From NCBI GenBank assembly GCA_021617435.1, contig JAJWCP010000046.1:1-10900 (forward strand): a DNA stretch of 10,900 bases, in the 5' to 3' direction. Each line of letters begins with the position of its first letter. Position 1 is the first letter of the stretch. This DNA is from Pseudomonadota bacterium (GTDB lineage: Bacteria; Pseudomonadota; Alphaproteobacteria; RF32; CAG-239). Below, piece by piece: positions 1-5,654 of the stretch. Under the pieces are notes generated by a model, which made no database searches, was not told the origin of the DNA, and worked only from the letters and a program-made list of their open reading frames with translations. The translations under genes and the position numbers were made by a program.

Positions 1-184
1 CCTCAAATTATCACCCGCAAGTTTTTTTGAAATTTATGATAAATTTTATGAAAATCAATCAGAGTATACTAACTGCCACGACATTCAACTATAACCTTGG
101 CTTTAATGCGTCGTCACGCATAAATAAACATCAACTTAAACGGATTTTTCGGAAATGGTTTAATTGTCACTGGTTTTTAGTCCT

Positions 185-2299
185 TTATTTACTTCTTCTT
201 TGTTCTAAATAGTTTTTGATAAACGGTTTTAAGTCTTCAACTTGACTTTCCGCGACTTTTTTATGGGTTTCGGTTACGACTTCATTAGGATTGGGGGCTC
301 GCGAATTACCAGTTTGCCCCATTTTACCTTCTAAACCGATTTCTTTGAGACCTTGTTTAGCAATACGTTCTTTAAGTGCCAAAATATCTTGTTTGGTTCG
401 ATTTAACTCACGTCTGCGTTCGGTAAGCTCCTGAAACTTAGGGTTTGCATATTCAAATTCCATTGAAGCCGGATTGAATTTCATTTCGGGTGCTTTACTG
501 GGTCTTTCCGGTTCGGGCTTAAACTTCTGCTCTTGTTGAAAAGCACGATGTTCTCCGGTTTTGCCGTTTGTTTCCACAAATTCGCCGGTTTTCTCATCAA
601 ATGCAATATTCCACGCATCAGTCATTTTTTCTTTATAATTATCTTTTTGTCTTCCGCTTGTATCGGTGCTTATGATGTAACGATTATAATATTGAACACC
701 TTTTCCGTCTGGATCACCATAAACTTCGTATGCTTTACCGCCGTAATTATCAATCATTTTTTCATGCGCACTATTTGAAGAAGAATTATCTTTCAAAACT
801 GTTGCCGAAACTTCATTTATTCCTTTTTCTTGCAATTCATTGAAAAAGAGTTTTGTAGCTTTTCCTATAATATCTTTACCGCGATATTCCGGTAATAATA
901 CATCGGATATTGCAGCTCTTGCGCCATTTTCACTGATATGATCCCATTTTTTACACGATTTTAAGCCTTGTCTTTCATCAAATTTATCACGCGGCAGAGC
1001 CCGAACATTGATATAACCGGCAATTTCATCTCCAACCATTATAAATCTGAGGTGTTCAGGTTTTTTCGCTCCGTCTTGACTTCTTTGTGCATATTCATCA
1101 ACTATTTTTGTTTTAAATTCTTCCTCGCTCAGCGATAAATATTCTTTCTTGGCGAAAATAAAACCTTTGCTGACTTCTTTACTTACGTCGTTGGGTGTGT
1201 CAGAACTATTGGTATAATCCTGCATTTTTTGGCACGCAGTTAAAAACGCCTGATAATGCTCTGGTGAAGGCTCGGTAATACGAATTTTGTTTTCCTGTGC
1301 TGTTTGCAAGGCTTCTATTTTAGGATTAAACCCGCGCTTGGTTGCATTTATATAGGTGGCTCGTCCGGCAGCAATTTCTTCTTGCAATAATTTTATCATT
1401 ATATCATTGGAAGATATAAACGTTGCAAATTTATCCCTTTTATTTTTCACTTCTGCCGCCCATTTATCGTAACCGTCTTCTGTATTAAACATTACCAACT
1501 GAACGTTATGCTCCATAGCATCTTTAGGCGTTGTTTTATATTCGTGTGTTACTACCATTTCTTTATCGGAGGTATATTCGGTTATATTTCCGTGCTCGTC
1601 ATATTCTGCTTTGAAAGTTTCGCCTTTACCGATGTAAATGTGTCCGGTTTTCTTGCCGCTTTCAAAATCTGCATACTTGCCTTCAAAACCAATCAATAAA
1701 GGAGTTTCACCATCAATCATATTTATAGATGCACAACATTTTTTTAAGGAATAAGCGTAACTTCCGTCTTGCGGCACCGGTCTTCCTTGTTCATCCAATA
1801 TCGGATTTCCTTGGTCGTCTTGTTTTGTGGCAATGGCAAAAACACGTTCCGGATACGGCATAAGTTGCCCCAATGCCATCAATTTATCATCCTCAAAGCG
1901 ACTTTTTACACTTCTTTCAGCATTAAACTCATTTTGCGTGCCTTTACTGAATGCCGGTACTAAATCCGTATTTTCCGGGTATTTTGCAAAAAGCTCGCCG
2001 ACAGATGATTTAAATTCTTCTTGTGAAACATGGGTGGCATGAGCAACAAATTCCGGAGCCTTAAAATCATATTTTACACGAAGTTCAGCTTGTTTTTTAT
2101 TTGCTTCTTCCCGAGCTTGCTTTATTTGCTTTTTGTATTCCTTAATTTCGTCTTTATCATCTTGTTGCCGAAGTTCCGTAGATATTTGCTGAAAAGCATC
2201 TATACCTGATTTCACATCTAAAGGGAGAACAGCTTTACGCTCTTCTTGATTTGCGGGTTTATTCAAAACTTCTGTTACATCAGCCACAACGTTCTCCAT
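185..2299 (-). CDS. Large protein of unknown role with a GNAT-like acetyltransferase domain
   Basis: A 704-residue soluble protein with no signal peptide or membrane segment. Residues about 415-545 look like a GNAT fold. There is a strand 'HLRFIMVGDEIAGYINVRAL', then 'ISDVLLPEYRGKDIIGKAT' (462-482), which resembles the acetyl-CoA pyrophosphate-binding loop with one extra residue relative to RGxGxG. It is followed by 'ATVLKDNSSSNSAHEKM' and 'YGGKAYEVYG', the usual Asn/Ser...G-(F) end of the fold. Residues 40-75 and 620-650 are charged and probably helical or coiled-coil. The first 340 residues and the Pro/Glu-rich 585-615 segment match nothing I recognise. It is transcribed alone from a good promoter just upstream. 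The first ATG has no clear Shine-Dalgarno sequence, but no better in-frame start is evident. The GNAT assignment is moderately sure. Substrate and role are unknown; an enzyme that modifies a protein or small molecule, or a secreted effector, are both only possibilities. Confidence 0.8.
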   Translation of the reverse strand: MENVVADVTEVLNKPANQEERKAVLPLDVKSGIDAFQQISTELRQQDDKDEIKEYKKQIKQAREEANKKQAELRVKYDFKAPEFVAHATHVSQEEFKSSVGELFAKYPENTDLVPAFSKGTQNEFNAERSVKSRFEDDKLMALGQLMPYPERVFAIATKQDDQGNPILDEQGRPVPQDGSYAYSLKKCCASINMIDGETPLLIGFEGKYADFESGKKTGHIYIGKGETFKAEYDEHGNITEYTSDKEMVVTHEYKTTPKDAMEHNVQLVMFNTEDGYDKWAAEVKNKRDKFATFISSNDIMIKLLQEEIAAGRATYINATKRGFNPKIEALQTAQENKIRITEPSPEHYQAFLTACQKMQDYTNSSDTPNDVSKEVSKGFIFAKKEYLSLSEEEFKTKIVDEYAQRSQDGAKKPEHLRFIMVGDEIAGYINVRALPRDKFDERQGLKSCKKWDHISENGARAAISDVLLPEYRGKDIIGKATKLFFNELQEKGINEVSATVLKDNSSSNSAHEKMIDNYGGKAYEVYGDPDGKGVQYYNRYIISTDTSGRQKDNYKEKMTDAWNIAFDEKTGEFVETNGKTGEHRAFQQEQKFKPEPERPSKAPEMKFNPASMEFEYANPKFQELTERRRELNRTKQDILALKERIAKQGLKEIGLEGKMGQTGNSRAPNPNEVVTETHKKVAESQVEDLKPFIKNYLEQRRSK

Positions 2300-2308
2300 T
2301 TTGATGTT

Positions 2309-2349
2309 ATATTAGCATATTATACAGTATTTGTCAACCACATGACAAA
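2309..2349 (-). promoter_or_regulatory. Sigma70 promoter(s) and inverted repeat upstream of the GNAT-domain gene
   Basis: On the minus strand a perfect TTGACA (2337-2332) is followed after 17 bases by TAATAT (2314-2309). An overlapping pair, TTGTCA (2348-2343) and a perfect TATAAT (2324-2319), has an 18-base spacer. The first would start RNA almost at the ATG (2299), giving a leaderless or nearly leaderless message; the second gives a leader of about a dozen bases. The inverted repeat TTTGTCAACCACATGACAAA (2330-2349, 7-bp arms) covers both -35 boxes and could be an operator. Which start is used cannot be decided from sequence. Confidence 0.6.
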
Positions 2350-2409
2350 ATAGAAACTACCATATTTCAAGGGGTCTGGAGAGTTAAGAAATCATGCAGT
2401 ATTAGATAA

Positions 2410-2550
2410 TTCTTCAAACCTTTCAGATTTGATGAACAAGAAACAATACGTGCAGCTAATATAGTTTTGTGGCAATGGATTAAAAAATGGGGTATTCCGG
2501 AGTCAATTTAGAAAGATGAAACTAATCCAACGATGAGCGTACGGTTTTAG
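2410..2550 (+). pseudogene. Decayed transposase fragment (DDE/rve type, ISNCY-like)
   Basis: The frame reads FRFDEQETIRAANIVLWQW, then IKKWGIPESI, a stop codon at 2509-2511, and KDETNPTMSVRF before a second stop at 2548-2550. The pattern 'RF.EQET...LW.WI.K.GIPE.(I)' resembles the middle of the integrase-like catalytic core of ISNCY-family transposases, where the next residues are normally Y-x-D (an active-site Asp). Here the tyrosine position is a stop and the Asp motif is blurred. No start codon, no second half and no terminal inverted repeats are visible, so this is a relic of about 47 codons. The family name is recalled from pattern only. Confidence 0.45.
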
Positions 2551-2868
2551 AAATTTTGAAAATTATTGATTGCGAATTAGAGGTTTGTGTGCTTAACGTA
2601 TTTATGATGAAAAACAAACGAATTGATGAATGATTTTTTATAACTTTTTTACTCTGCTTCAACTTTGACGATGAGCCCGATGAGCCCGATGAGCCATCGC
2701 CTTTCGCCTGTAGTCGGTCTGGCTTGTAAGCTCTGCCTAAAGGCAATCGCTAACTGCGCTGCGGTCACTTGTTTTGTAAGCTCGCTGCGGTTGCTGTCGC
2801 TTTCCTTGCTCGCGAACAAAACTACGCTTTCGGCGATAAAAAAGCAGAGAACAGCTTTTTTATCTTGA
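2551..2868. other. Gene-free stretch with a GC-richer block of short repeats
   Basis: After an AT-rich start (2551-2655) the base composition rises sharply from about 2660. The block contains a 9-bp tandem repeat (2670-2696), CGCCTTTCGCCTGTAGTCG (2698-2716, nearly repeated at 3029-3046), and several 'GCGCTGCGG / CGCTGCGG' type words. Open frames exist on both strands, but they overlap, have low-complexity content and no ribosome binding site. I see no gene. It is best described as repeat-derived non-coding DNA downstream of the tRNA-Ser locus. Confidence 0.5.
2670..2696. repeat. 9-bp tandem repeat, three units
   Basis: GATGAGCCC occurs at 2670-2678 and 2679-2687, and GATGAGCCA at 2688-2696: three head-to-tail units with a single change in the last. 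It lies in the gene-free GC-richer block. Confidence 0.85.
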
Positions 2869-2890
2869 AACTCACTCATTCCGTGAGTTC
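2869..2890. repeat. Palindromic repeat, copy 1 (AACTCAC-N7-GTGAGTT)
   Basis: AACTCAC (2869-2875) and GTGAGTT (2883-2889) form 7-bp arms around TCATTCC. The same 22 bases recur at 3048-3069. Each copy is followed on the plus strand by a terminator hairpin and then a tRNA-Ser 3'-end sequence, so it is part of a larger duplicated unit of about 170-180 bp. Confidence 0.75.
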
Positions 2891-2909
2891 GTAGCTCCTG
2901 TTATTCATT

Positions 2910-2952
2910 ATTTATACAAAAACCCACCATAAAGGTGGGCTTTTGTGTAAAT
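2910..2952 (-). terminator. Terminator hairpin after the tRNA-Ser 3'-end remnant
   Basis: Arms 2910-2928 and 2934-2952 pair around the loop ATAAA (plus strand). The core CCCACC/GGTGGG is flanked by A and T tracts. On the minus strand this reads GCCCACC-loop-GGTGGG followed by TTTTTG, a rho-independent terminator. The two imperfect positions are 2922/2940 (U-G in minus-strand RNA) and 2915/2947. It is a diverged copy of the hairpin at 3085-3125 and has the same loop sequence. Confidence 0.75.
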
Positions 2953-2970
2953 GGCGGATAGAGTGAGATT
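2951..2970 (-). pseudogene. tRNA-Ser 3'-end remnant (duplicated fragment)
   Basis: ATGGCGGATAGAGTGAGATT is identical to 3121-3140, the 3' end of the intact tRNA-Ser gene. On the minus strand it covers the 3' side of the T arm, the 3' acceptor strand, the discriminator G and CCA. The match stops abruptly at 2971. Like the intact gene it is followed (minus strand) by a terminator hairpin. It resembles the 3'-end duplication left by integration into a tRNA gene or by a local tandem duplication. Confidence 0.75.
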
Positions 2971-3046
2971 ATTCCGCTGCGCTCCATTCACTGCGCTCAT
3001 CAGCTGTGCTGACCGGCGTTCTTCCGCCCGCCTTTCGCTTGTAGTC

Positions 3047-3069
3047 GAACTCACTCATTCCGTGAGTTC
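3047..3069. repeat. Palindromic repeat, copy 2 (GAACTCAC-N7-GTGAGTTC)
   Basis: GAACTCAC (3047-3054) and GTGAGTTC (3062-3069) form 8-bp arms around TCATTCC; 3048-3069 equals 2869-2890. The arm also resembles the T-arm region of the neighbouring tRNA (GATTCGAACTCACGG at 3138-3152), so the repeat may derive from tRNA sequence. Confidence 0.75.
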
Positions 3070-3084
3070 TTATCTTCTGAATAT

Positions 3085-3125
3085 GCCATTACAAAAAGCC
3101 CCATAAAGGGGCTTTTTGTAATGGC
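3085..3125 (-). terminator. Terminator of tRNA-Ser, a perfect 18-bp inverted repeat
   Basis: Arms 3085-3102 and 3108-3125 are perfectly complementary around the loop ATAAA. On the minus strand the core GCCCC-loop-GGGGC runs into TTTTT, a standard rho-independent terminator. The outer stem reaches into the tRNA: its last bases pair with the encoded CCA and discriminator base (3122-3125). Confidence 0.85.
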
Positions 3126-3212
3126 GGATAGAGTGAGATTCGAACTCACGGTACCCTTTGGAGGTACACACGATTTCCAATCGTGCGCCTTAGACCACTC
3201 GGCCATCTATCC
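3122..3212 (-). tRNA. tRNA-Ser (anticodon GGA)
   Basis: Read on the minus strand, the acceptor stem GGATAGA (3212 downward) pairs with TCTATCC, followed by discriminator G and an encoded CCA (3124-3122). The anticodon loop in CGATTGGAAATCG gives GGA, which reads UCC/UCU serine codons. The long variable arm GTACCTCCAAAGGGTAC is typical of class II serine tRNAs. The T arm contains GTGAGTTCGAATCTCAC. The length is 91 with CCA and 88 without. A terminator follows directly. Confidence is high. Confidence 0.97.
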
Positions 3213-3222
3213 ATAGCCACAA

Positions 3223-3251
3223 CTTCTAAATCGTTTTTCGTTAATTGGCAA
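3223..3251 (-). promoter_or_regulatory. Probable promoter of tRNA-Ser
   Basis: On the minus strand TTGCCA (3251-3246), a 17-base spacer and TAGAAG (3228-3223) sit so that RNA would start a few bases before the tRNA 5' end (3212). The -10 match is only fair, but the position and spacing fit. Confidence 0.5.
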
Positions 3252-3329
3252 GTCTTTTTTTTAAGTTAGTGTATTTTTCTAAACCATGCGTTAAAATATA
3301 TTTACGCTTTACCTGCTAAATAATTTTAT

Positions 3330-4076
3330 TTACACATGCCATCTGACGGTAAAGCCTGTTCCGGTATTGCCGATATGTTCAGTGCATATTTTATAAATAT
3401 CATTTAAGTTTATATTATGAATGCAGTTATCAGTGTTACAATATTTATCACCGTAATATATTGTGTATACCGGTTGATTATCATTGTTAGTACTGTATGC
3501 GTATAATGAATAAAGAGAAGCCGCATGCTCTTTGGCGATGGTGATGATGTTCTGACAAACGGCTAAGTTATCATTGCTTGAGCTGCTAAGAGGCTGTATC
3601 ATATATATGGCGTATACGACAGAAGAGGCAAGATATTCTTTTTGAATGAATATCTTGATGTTGAATGTATCATAAAGATAATTATAGTCACCCTTAACCA
3701 TTTCAGTTGGGATTTCACCCATTTTGATAAAATAAGAAGTGAGATTTATAAAGTTGCCGGCTTCAACTTTAATATTATTAAATGAAAGCAAATTGCGTTC
3801 AACACTATTAAATATAGTGTTAAGTTGTTCGGTTTGTTTGTTCATTTTATATCTCATCATTGCTTTGCTGTAACCGCTAATCGCCCCGATGGATAGTACT
3901 CCGATTATTGCCAGCACCCCTAACATCTCAACCATACTACGTCCTGTGCTTGCGTCTAGTGGGCACCTACTAGGGATTTTGTCGCTCGTGTACCTTTTTG
4001 TGTACAAGTCGCTCCAAAATCCCGTCGTATCTGCCTCACTATCCGCAAGCTTAGCTAATATATTTTGGATAAACAT
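3330..4076 (-). CDS. Type IV prepilin-like protein 1
   Basis: A 248-residue secreted pilin-like protein. A long leader (residues 1-45) ends in the class III cleavage motif G45|RSMVE50, with the conserved Glu at +5, followed by the hydrophobic helix MLGVLAIIGVLSIGAISGY (51-69) that anchors pilins in the inner membrane before assembly. The mature part would be about 203 residues. The C-terminal domain has cysteines 174, 213, 218 and 231 in the pattern C.NIIT.AKEHAASL ... GDKYCN...C..N...DI..IC, shared with the second pilin at 10032-10769; two disulfides are likely. GAGGAG lies 8 bases before the ATG (4090-4085). A palindromic repeat is inserted in frame in the leader (residues about 18-41). The family is clear. 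Whether it is a major pilin, a minor pilin or a pseudopilin is not, and no assembly genes lie nearby. Confidence 0.85.
   Translation of the reverse strand: MFIQNILAKLADSEADTTGFWSDLYTKRYTSDKIPSRCPLDASTGRSMVEMLGVLAIIGVLSIGAISGYSKAMMRYKMNKQTEQLNTIFNSVERNLLSFNNIKVEAGNFINLTSYFIKMGEIPTEMVKGDYNYLYDTFNIKIFIQKEYLASSVVYAIYMIQPLSSSSNDNLAVCQNIITIAKEHAASLYSLYAYSTNNDNQPVYTIYYGDKYCNTDNCIHNINLNDIYKICTEHIGNTGTGFTVRWHV
3956..4023. repeat. Palindromic repeat inside the leader of prepilin 1
   Basis: GGGATTTTG (3973-3981) and CAAAATCCC (4015-4023) are 9-bp arms around a centre holding TGTAC/GTACA (3989-3993, 4002-4006). GTCGCTC occurs twice (3981-3987, 4008-4014). Next to it CTAGTGGGCACCTACTAG (3956-3973) is a second hairpin. 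The block codes for leader residues about 18-41, all upstream of the cleavage site, and keeps the frame open. The exact outer borders are uncertain. Confidence 0.6.
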
Positions 4077-4167
4077 CAGAAAATCTCCTCAAAAAGTTAC
4101 TTTAAAGAAGATTTTAGCCCGCGTTTTTTTTTTGCAATATTTACGAGTCCGGGGTGTGTATAAGTTG
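4077..4167 (-). promoter_or_regulatory. Shared pilin leader region, copy 1, with RBS-masking hairpin
   Basis: Aligned without gaps to 10770-10860; positions 4092-4167 match at 69 of 76 by hand count. In minus-strand order it contains a probable promoter region, a run of ten A (T 4124-4133), the conserved arm AAAATCTTC (4115-4107), and the pilin ribosome site GAGGAG (4090-4085). Bases 4115-4105 can pair with 4080-4090 (11 bp, two of them G-U in minus-strand RNA), which would hide the GAGGAG. A cis-acting control of pilin translation is inferred. The -35 and -10 boxes could not be assigned with confidence. Confidence 0.6.
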
Positions 4168-4181
4168 CGTTGAGAAAAGTT

Positions 4182-4210
4182 TTGACAAAAACCAGAGCTT
4201 GCGATATAAG
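4182..4210 (+). promoter_or_regulatory. Sigma70 promoter of the 180-residue protein / ymdB-like operon
   Basis: A perfect TTGACA (4182-4187), a 17-base spacer and TATAAG (4205-4210). The expected start, near 4217, leaves a leader of about 26 bases before the ATG at 4243, with AGTGAG (4231-4236) as ribosome site. It lies back to back with the pilin 1 leader. Confidence 0.75.
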
Positions 4211-4242
4211 AAAAAATAAATAAAATTTAAAGTGAGCCTAAA

Positions 4243-4785
4243 ATGAACAGAAAAAATGAAATAAAAGTATATTCCGAACGTGAAGATATTGAACTGGATT
4301 ATGCTAATTTTCGGCAAAATTGGAGATTTGATGCAGAACGGCGGATTGGTATACATAAAAGCGGAATGCGTATACATTATGTATGGAAAGAAGTAAAGTC
4401 AGATGATAATAAAACCAGTCTGGGTTTACGGGAAAAAGTATGGTATAAAAATTTTCCGGAATGGTGCAATAGTATGCTAAAGCAGGGCTTAACTTTAGAT
4501 GAAGTTAATTTGTATCGGAGAATGTTAAATAACCAGTTTGTAATTATGGTTGACAGGCACCAATATAAAGAAGTTGAGCGCCGTGTTAAAATGTGTGAAA
4601 AAGCAGACAATGACTATTTAAACATGTTGCGCACTCAGGGAGCTTCGCAGTATATGCTTGATTGTGAAACGCGAAGACTGAGCGCTGACCGTCAAAAAAT
4701 GAGCAAACAATGGGAAAAAGAAGAATGGCTCCGCCGTTCAAAAACACAATTCGGTTATGTTAATATTGAAGATAATCAGAGGTAA
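4243..4785 (+). CDS. Hypothetical protein, first gene of an operon with a YmdB-type phosphoesterase
   Basis: A 180-residue, highly charged, soluble protein rich in Arg, Lys, Glu, Trp and Tyr, with no signal peptide or membrane segment. The N-terminal half has aromatic-rich, probably strand-forming text (YANFRQNWRF, MRIHYVWKEV, LREKVWYKNFPEWC). The C-terminal half (about 82-170) looks like long helices (DEVNLYRRMLNNQF, YKEVERRVKMCEKA, ETRRLSADRQKMSKQWEKEE). I do not recognise the family. The start has a ribosome site (AGTGAG) and a strong promoter. The stop is only 18 bases before the ATG of the next gene, so the two are cotranscribed. The helical, charged tail would suit binding of nucleic acid or another protein, but nothing shows this directly. 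Confidence 0.75.
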   Translation: MNRKNEIKVYSEREDIELDYANFRQNWRFDAERRIGIHKSGMRIHYVWKEVKSDDNKTSLGLREKVWYKNFPEWCNSMLKQGLTLDEVNLYRRMLNNQFVIMVDRHQYKEVERRVKMCEKADNDYLNMLRTQGASQYMLDCETRRLSADRQKMSKQWEKEEWLRRSKTQFGYVNIEDNQR

Positions 4786-4803
4786 AGATAAAAAGGATTT
4801 GTG

Positions 4804-5589
4804 ATGAAATTTATATATTGCGGAGATGTGGTGGGGCGTGCCGGGCGTGATACGGTGTTAAAAAATCTGCCGGTTATGCGCCAAAAATACAAGCCGGATG
4901 CTATTGTGGTTAATGCCGAAAATGCCGCTCACGGTTTTGGCGTTACGCCTGGAATCTGCCGGGAATTTTTTGCAGCCGGAGTTGACGCGATTGTTACAGG
5001 TAATCATATTTGGAATCAAAAAGAGATTATTCCGTTTTTAGATGACTGTCAAAAAATTGTGCGTCCGCTTAATTTTCCGTCTGGCACGGTAGGGCGCGGC
5101 AGTTGTGAAATTGAGCTTGCAAGCGGTCGTAAGTTGGCGGTGGTTCAGGTGATGGGGCGCGTGTTTATGGAAGCTTTGGACTGCCCGGCGCAGGCGCTTG
5201 AAAATTGGCTTAAAGCTTATCGGTTAGGCGGTAATGTTTCGGCTATATTGGTTGATATTCATGCTGAAGCCACGGCTGAAAAACAATCGCTCGGTTATTA
5301 TTTGGATGGTAGAGTTTCTGCCGTTGCCGGAACACATACTCATGTGCCTACTTCGGATTGGCGGATTTTGCCTAAAGGCACGGCCTATATTACCGATGTT
5401 GGTATGTGTGGAGATTATAATTCGGTGTTGGGTTTTGAACCGGAAGAACCGATACGGCGTTTGTGCCGAAAATATCCGTCAGAACGCTTAACTCCGTCCA
5501 AAGGCGAGGGAACGGTATACGGAATTTTAGTTACTACCGATGATAATACCGGATTGGCAACCGCGATTGAACAAATTGTCTGCCGCTAA
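4804..5589 (+). CDS. ymdB: YmdB/TIGR00282-family metallophosphoesterase
   Basis: A 261-residue cytoplasmic enzyme of the calcineurin-like superfamily. The best-studied relative, Bacillus YmdB, hydrolyses 2',3'-cyclic nucleotides and affects RNA turnover and biofilm or motility decisions; that role is known for the family, not shown here. All metal ligands expected for the family are visible: D8 (YCGDVVGRAGRD), E39-N40 (VVNAENAAHGFG), N67-H68 (VTGNHIWN), H153 (DIHAEATAEK), and H178 and H180 (AGTHTHVPT). The length is normal for the family. AAGGA at 4793-4797 is 6 bases before the ATG at 4804. An in-frame GTG at 4801 is possible but would leave only 3 bases. It is the second gene of the operon beginning at 4243 and ends at a bidirectional terminator. 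The family is certain; the symbol is by homology. Confidence 0.93.
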   Translation: MKFIYCGDVVGRAGRDTVLKNLPVMRQKYKPDAIVVNAENAAHGFGVTPGICREFFAAGVDAIVTGNHIWNQKEIIPFLDDCQKIVRPLNFPSGTVGRGSCEIELASGRKLAVVQVMGRVFMEALDCPAQALENWLKAYRLGGNVSAILVDIHAEATAEKQSLGYYLDGRVSAVAGTHTHVPTSDWRILPKGTAYITDVGMCGDYNSVLGFEPEEPIRRLCRKYPSERLTPSKGEGTVYGILVTTDDNTGLATAIEQIVCR

Positions 5590-5608
5590 AAATTTTTTTA
5601 AGTATAAA

Positions 5609-5639
5609 AAATCCCCGAATCGGTAAAATTCGGGGATTT
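5609..5639. terminator. Bidirectional terminator between the ymdB-like and TolC-like genes
   Basis: AAATCCCCGAAT (5609-5620) and ATTCGGGGATTT (5628-5639) form a perfect 12-bp stem with a 7-base loop. T-rich tails follow on both strands: AATTTTGTTTTTTT on the plus strand and TTTTTT on the minus strand. It sits between the convergent stops at 5589 and 5655 and should serve both. Confidence 0.9.
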
Positions 5640-5654
5640 AATTTTGTTTTTTTA

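Noticed and set aside
106..121. Hairpin ATGCGT-CGTC-ACGCAT downstream of the GNAT-domain gene, as a terminator
   Set aside because: The stem is only 6 bp and no T tract follows on the minus strand.
27..212. A 61-codon plus-strand open frame at the window start
   Set aside because: Its sequence is biased by AT content, it runs into the 3' end of the opposing gene and it has no clear ribosome site.
2522..2879. Overlapping minus-strand open frames of about 75 codons in the GC-richer block
   Set aside because: They overlap each other, encode repeat-driven text (GLIGLI, GSSGSSGSS from the 9-bp repeat), lack ribosome sites and look like nothing known.
2869..3069. A CRISPR array, because of repeated palindromes
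   Set aside because: There are only two copies of the palindrome, with a 157-bp gap filled by related repeat sequence, not unique spacers of regular size.
4801..4803. GTG at 4801 as the start of the ymdB-like gene
   Set aside because: It is only 3 bases from AAGGA; the ATG directly after it has normal spacing and gives residue numbering that matches the family's metal ligands.
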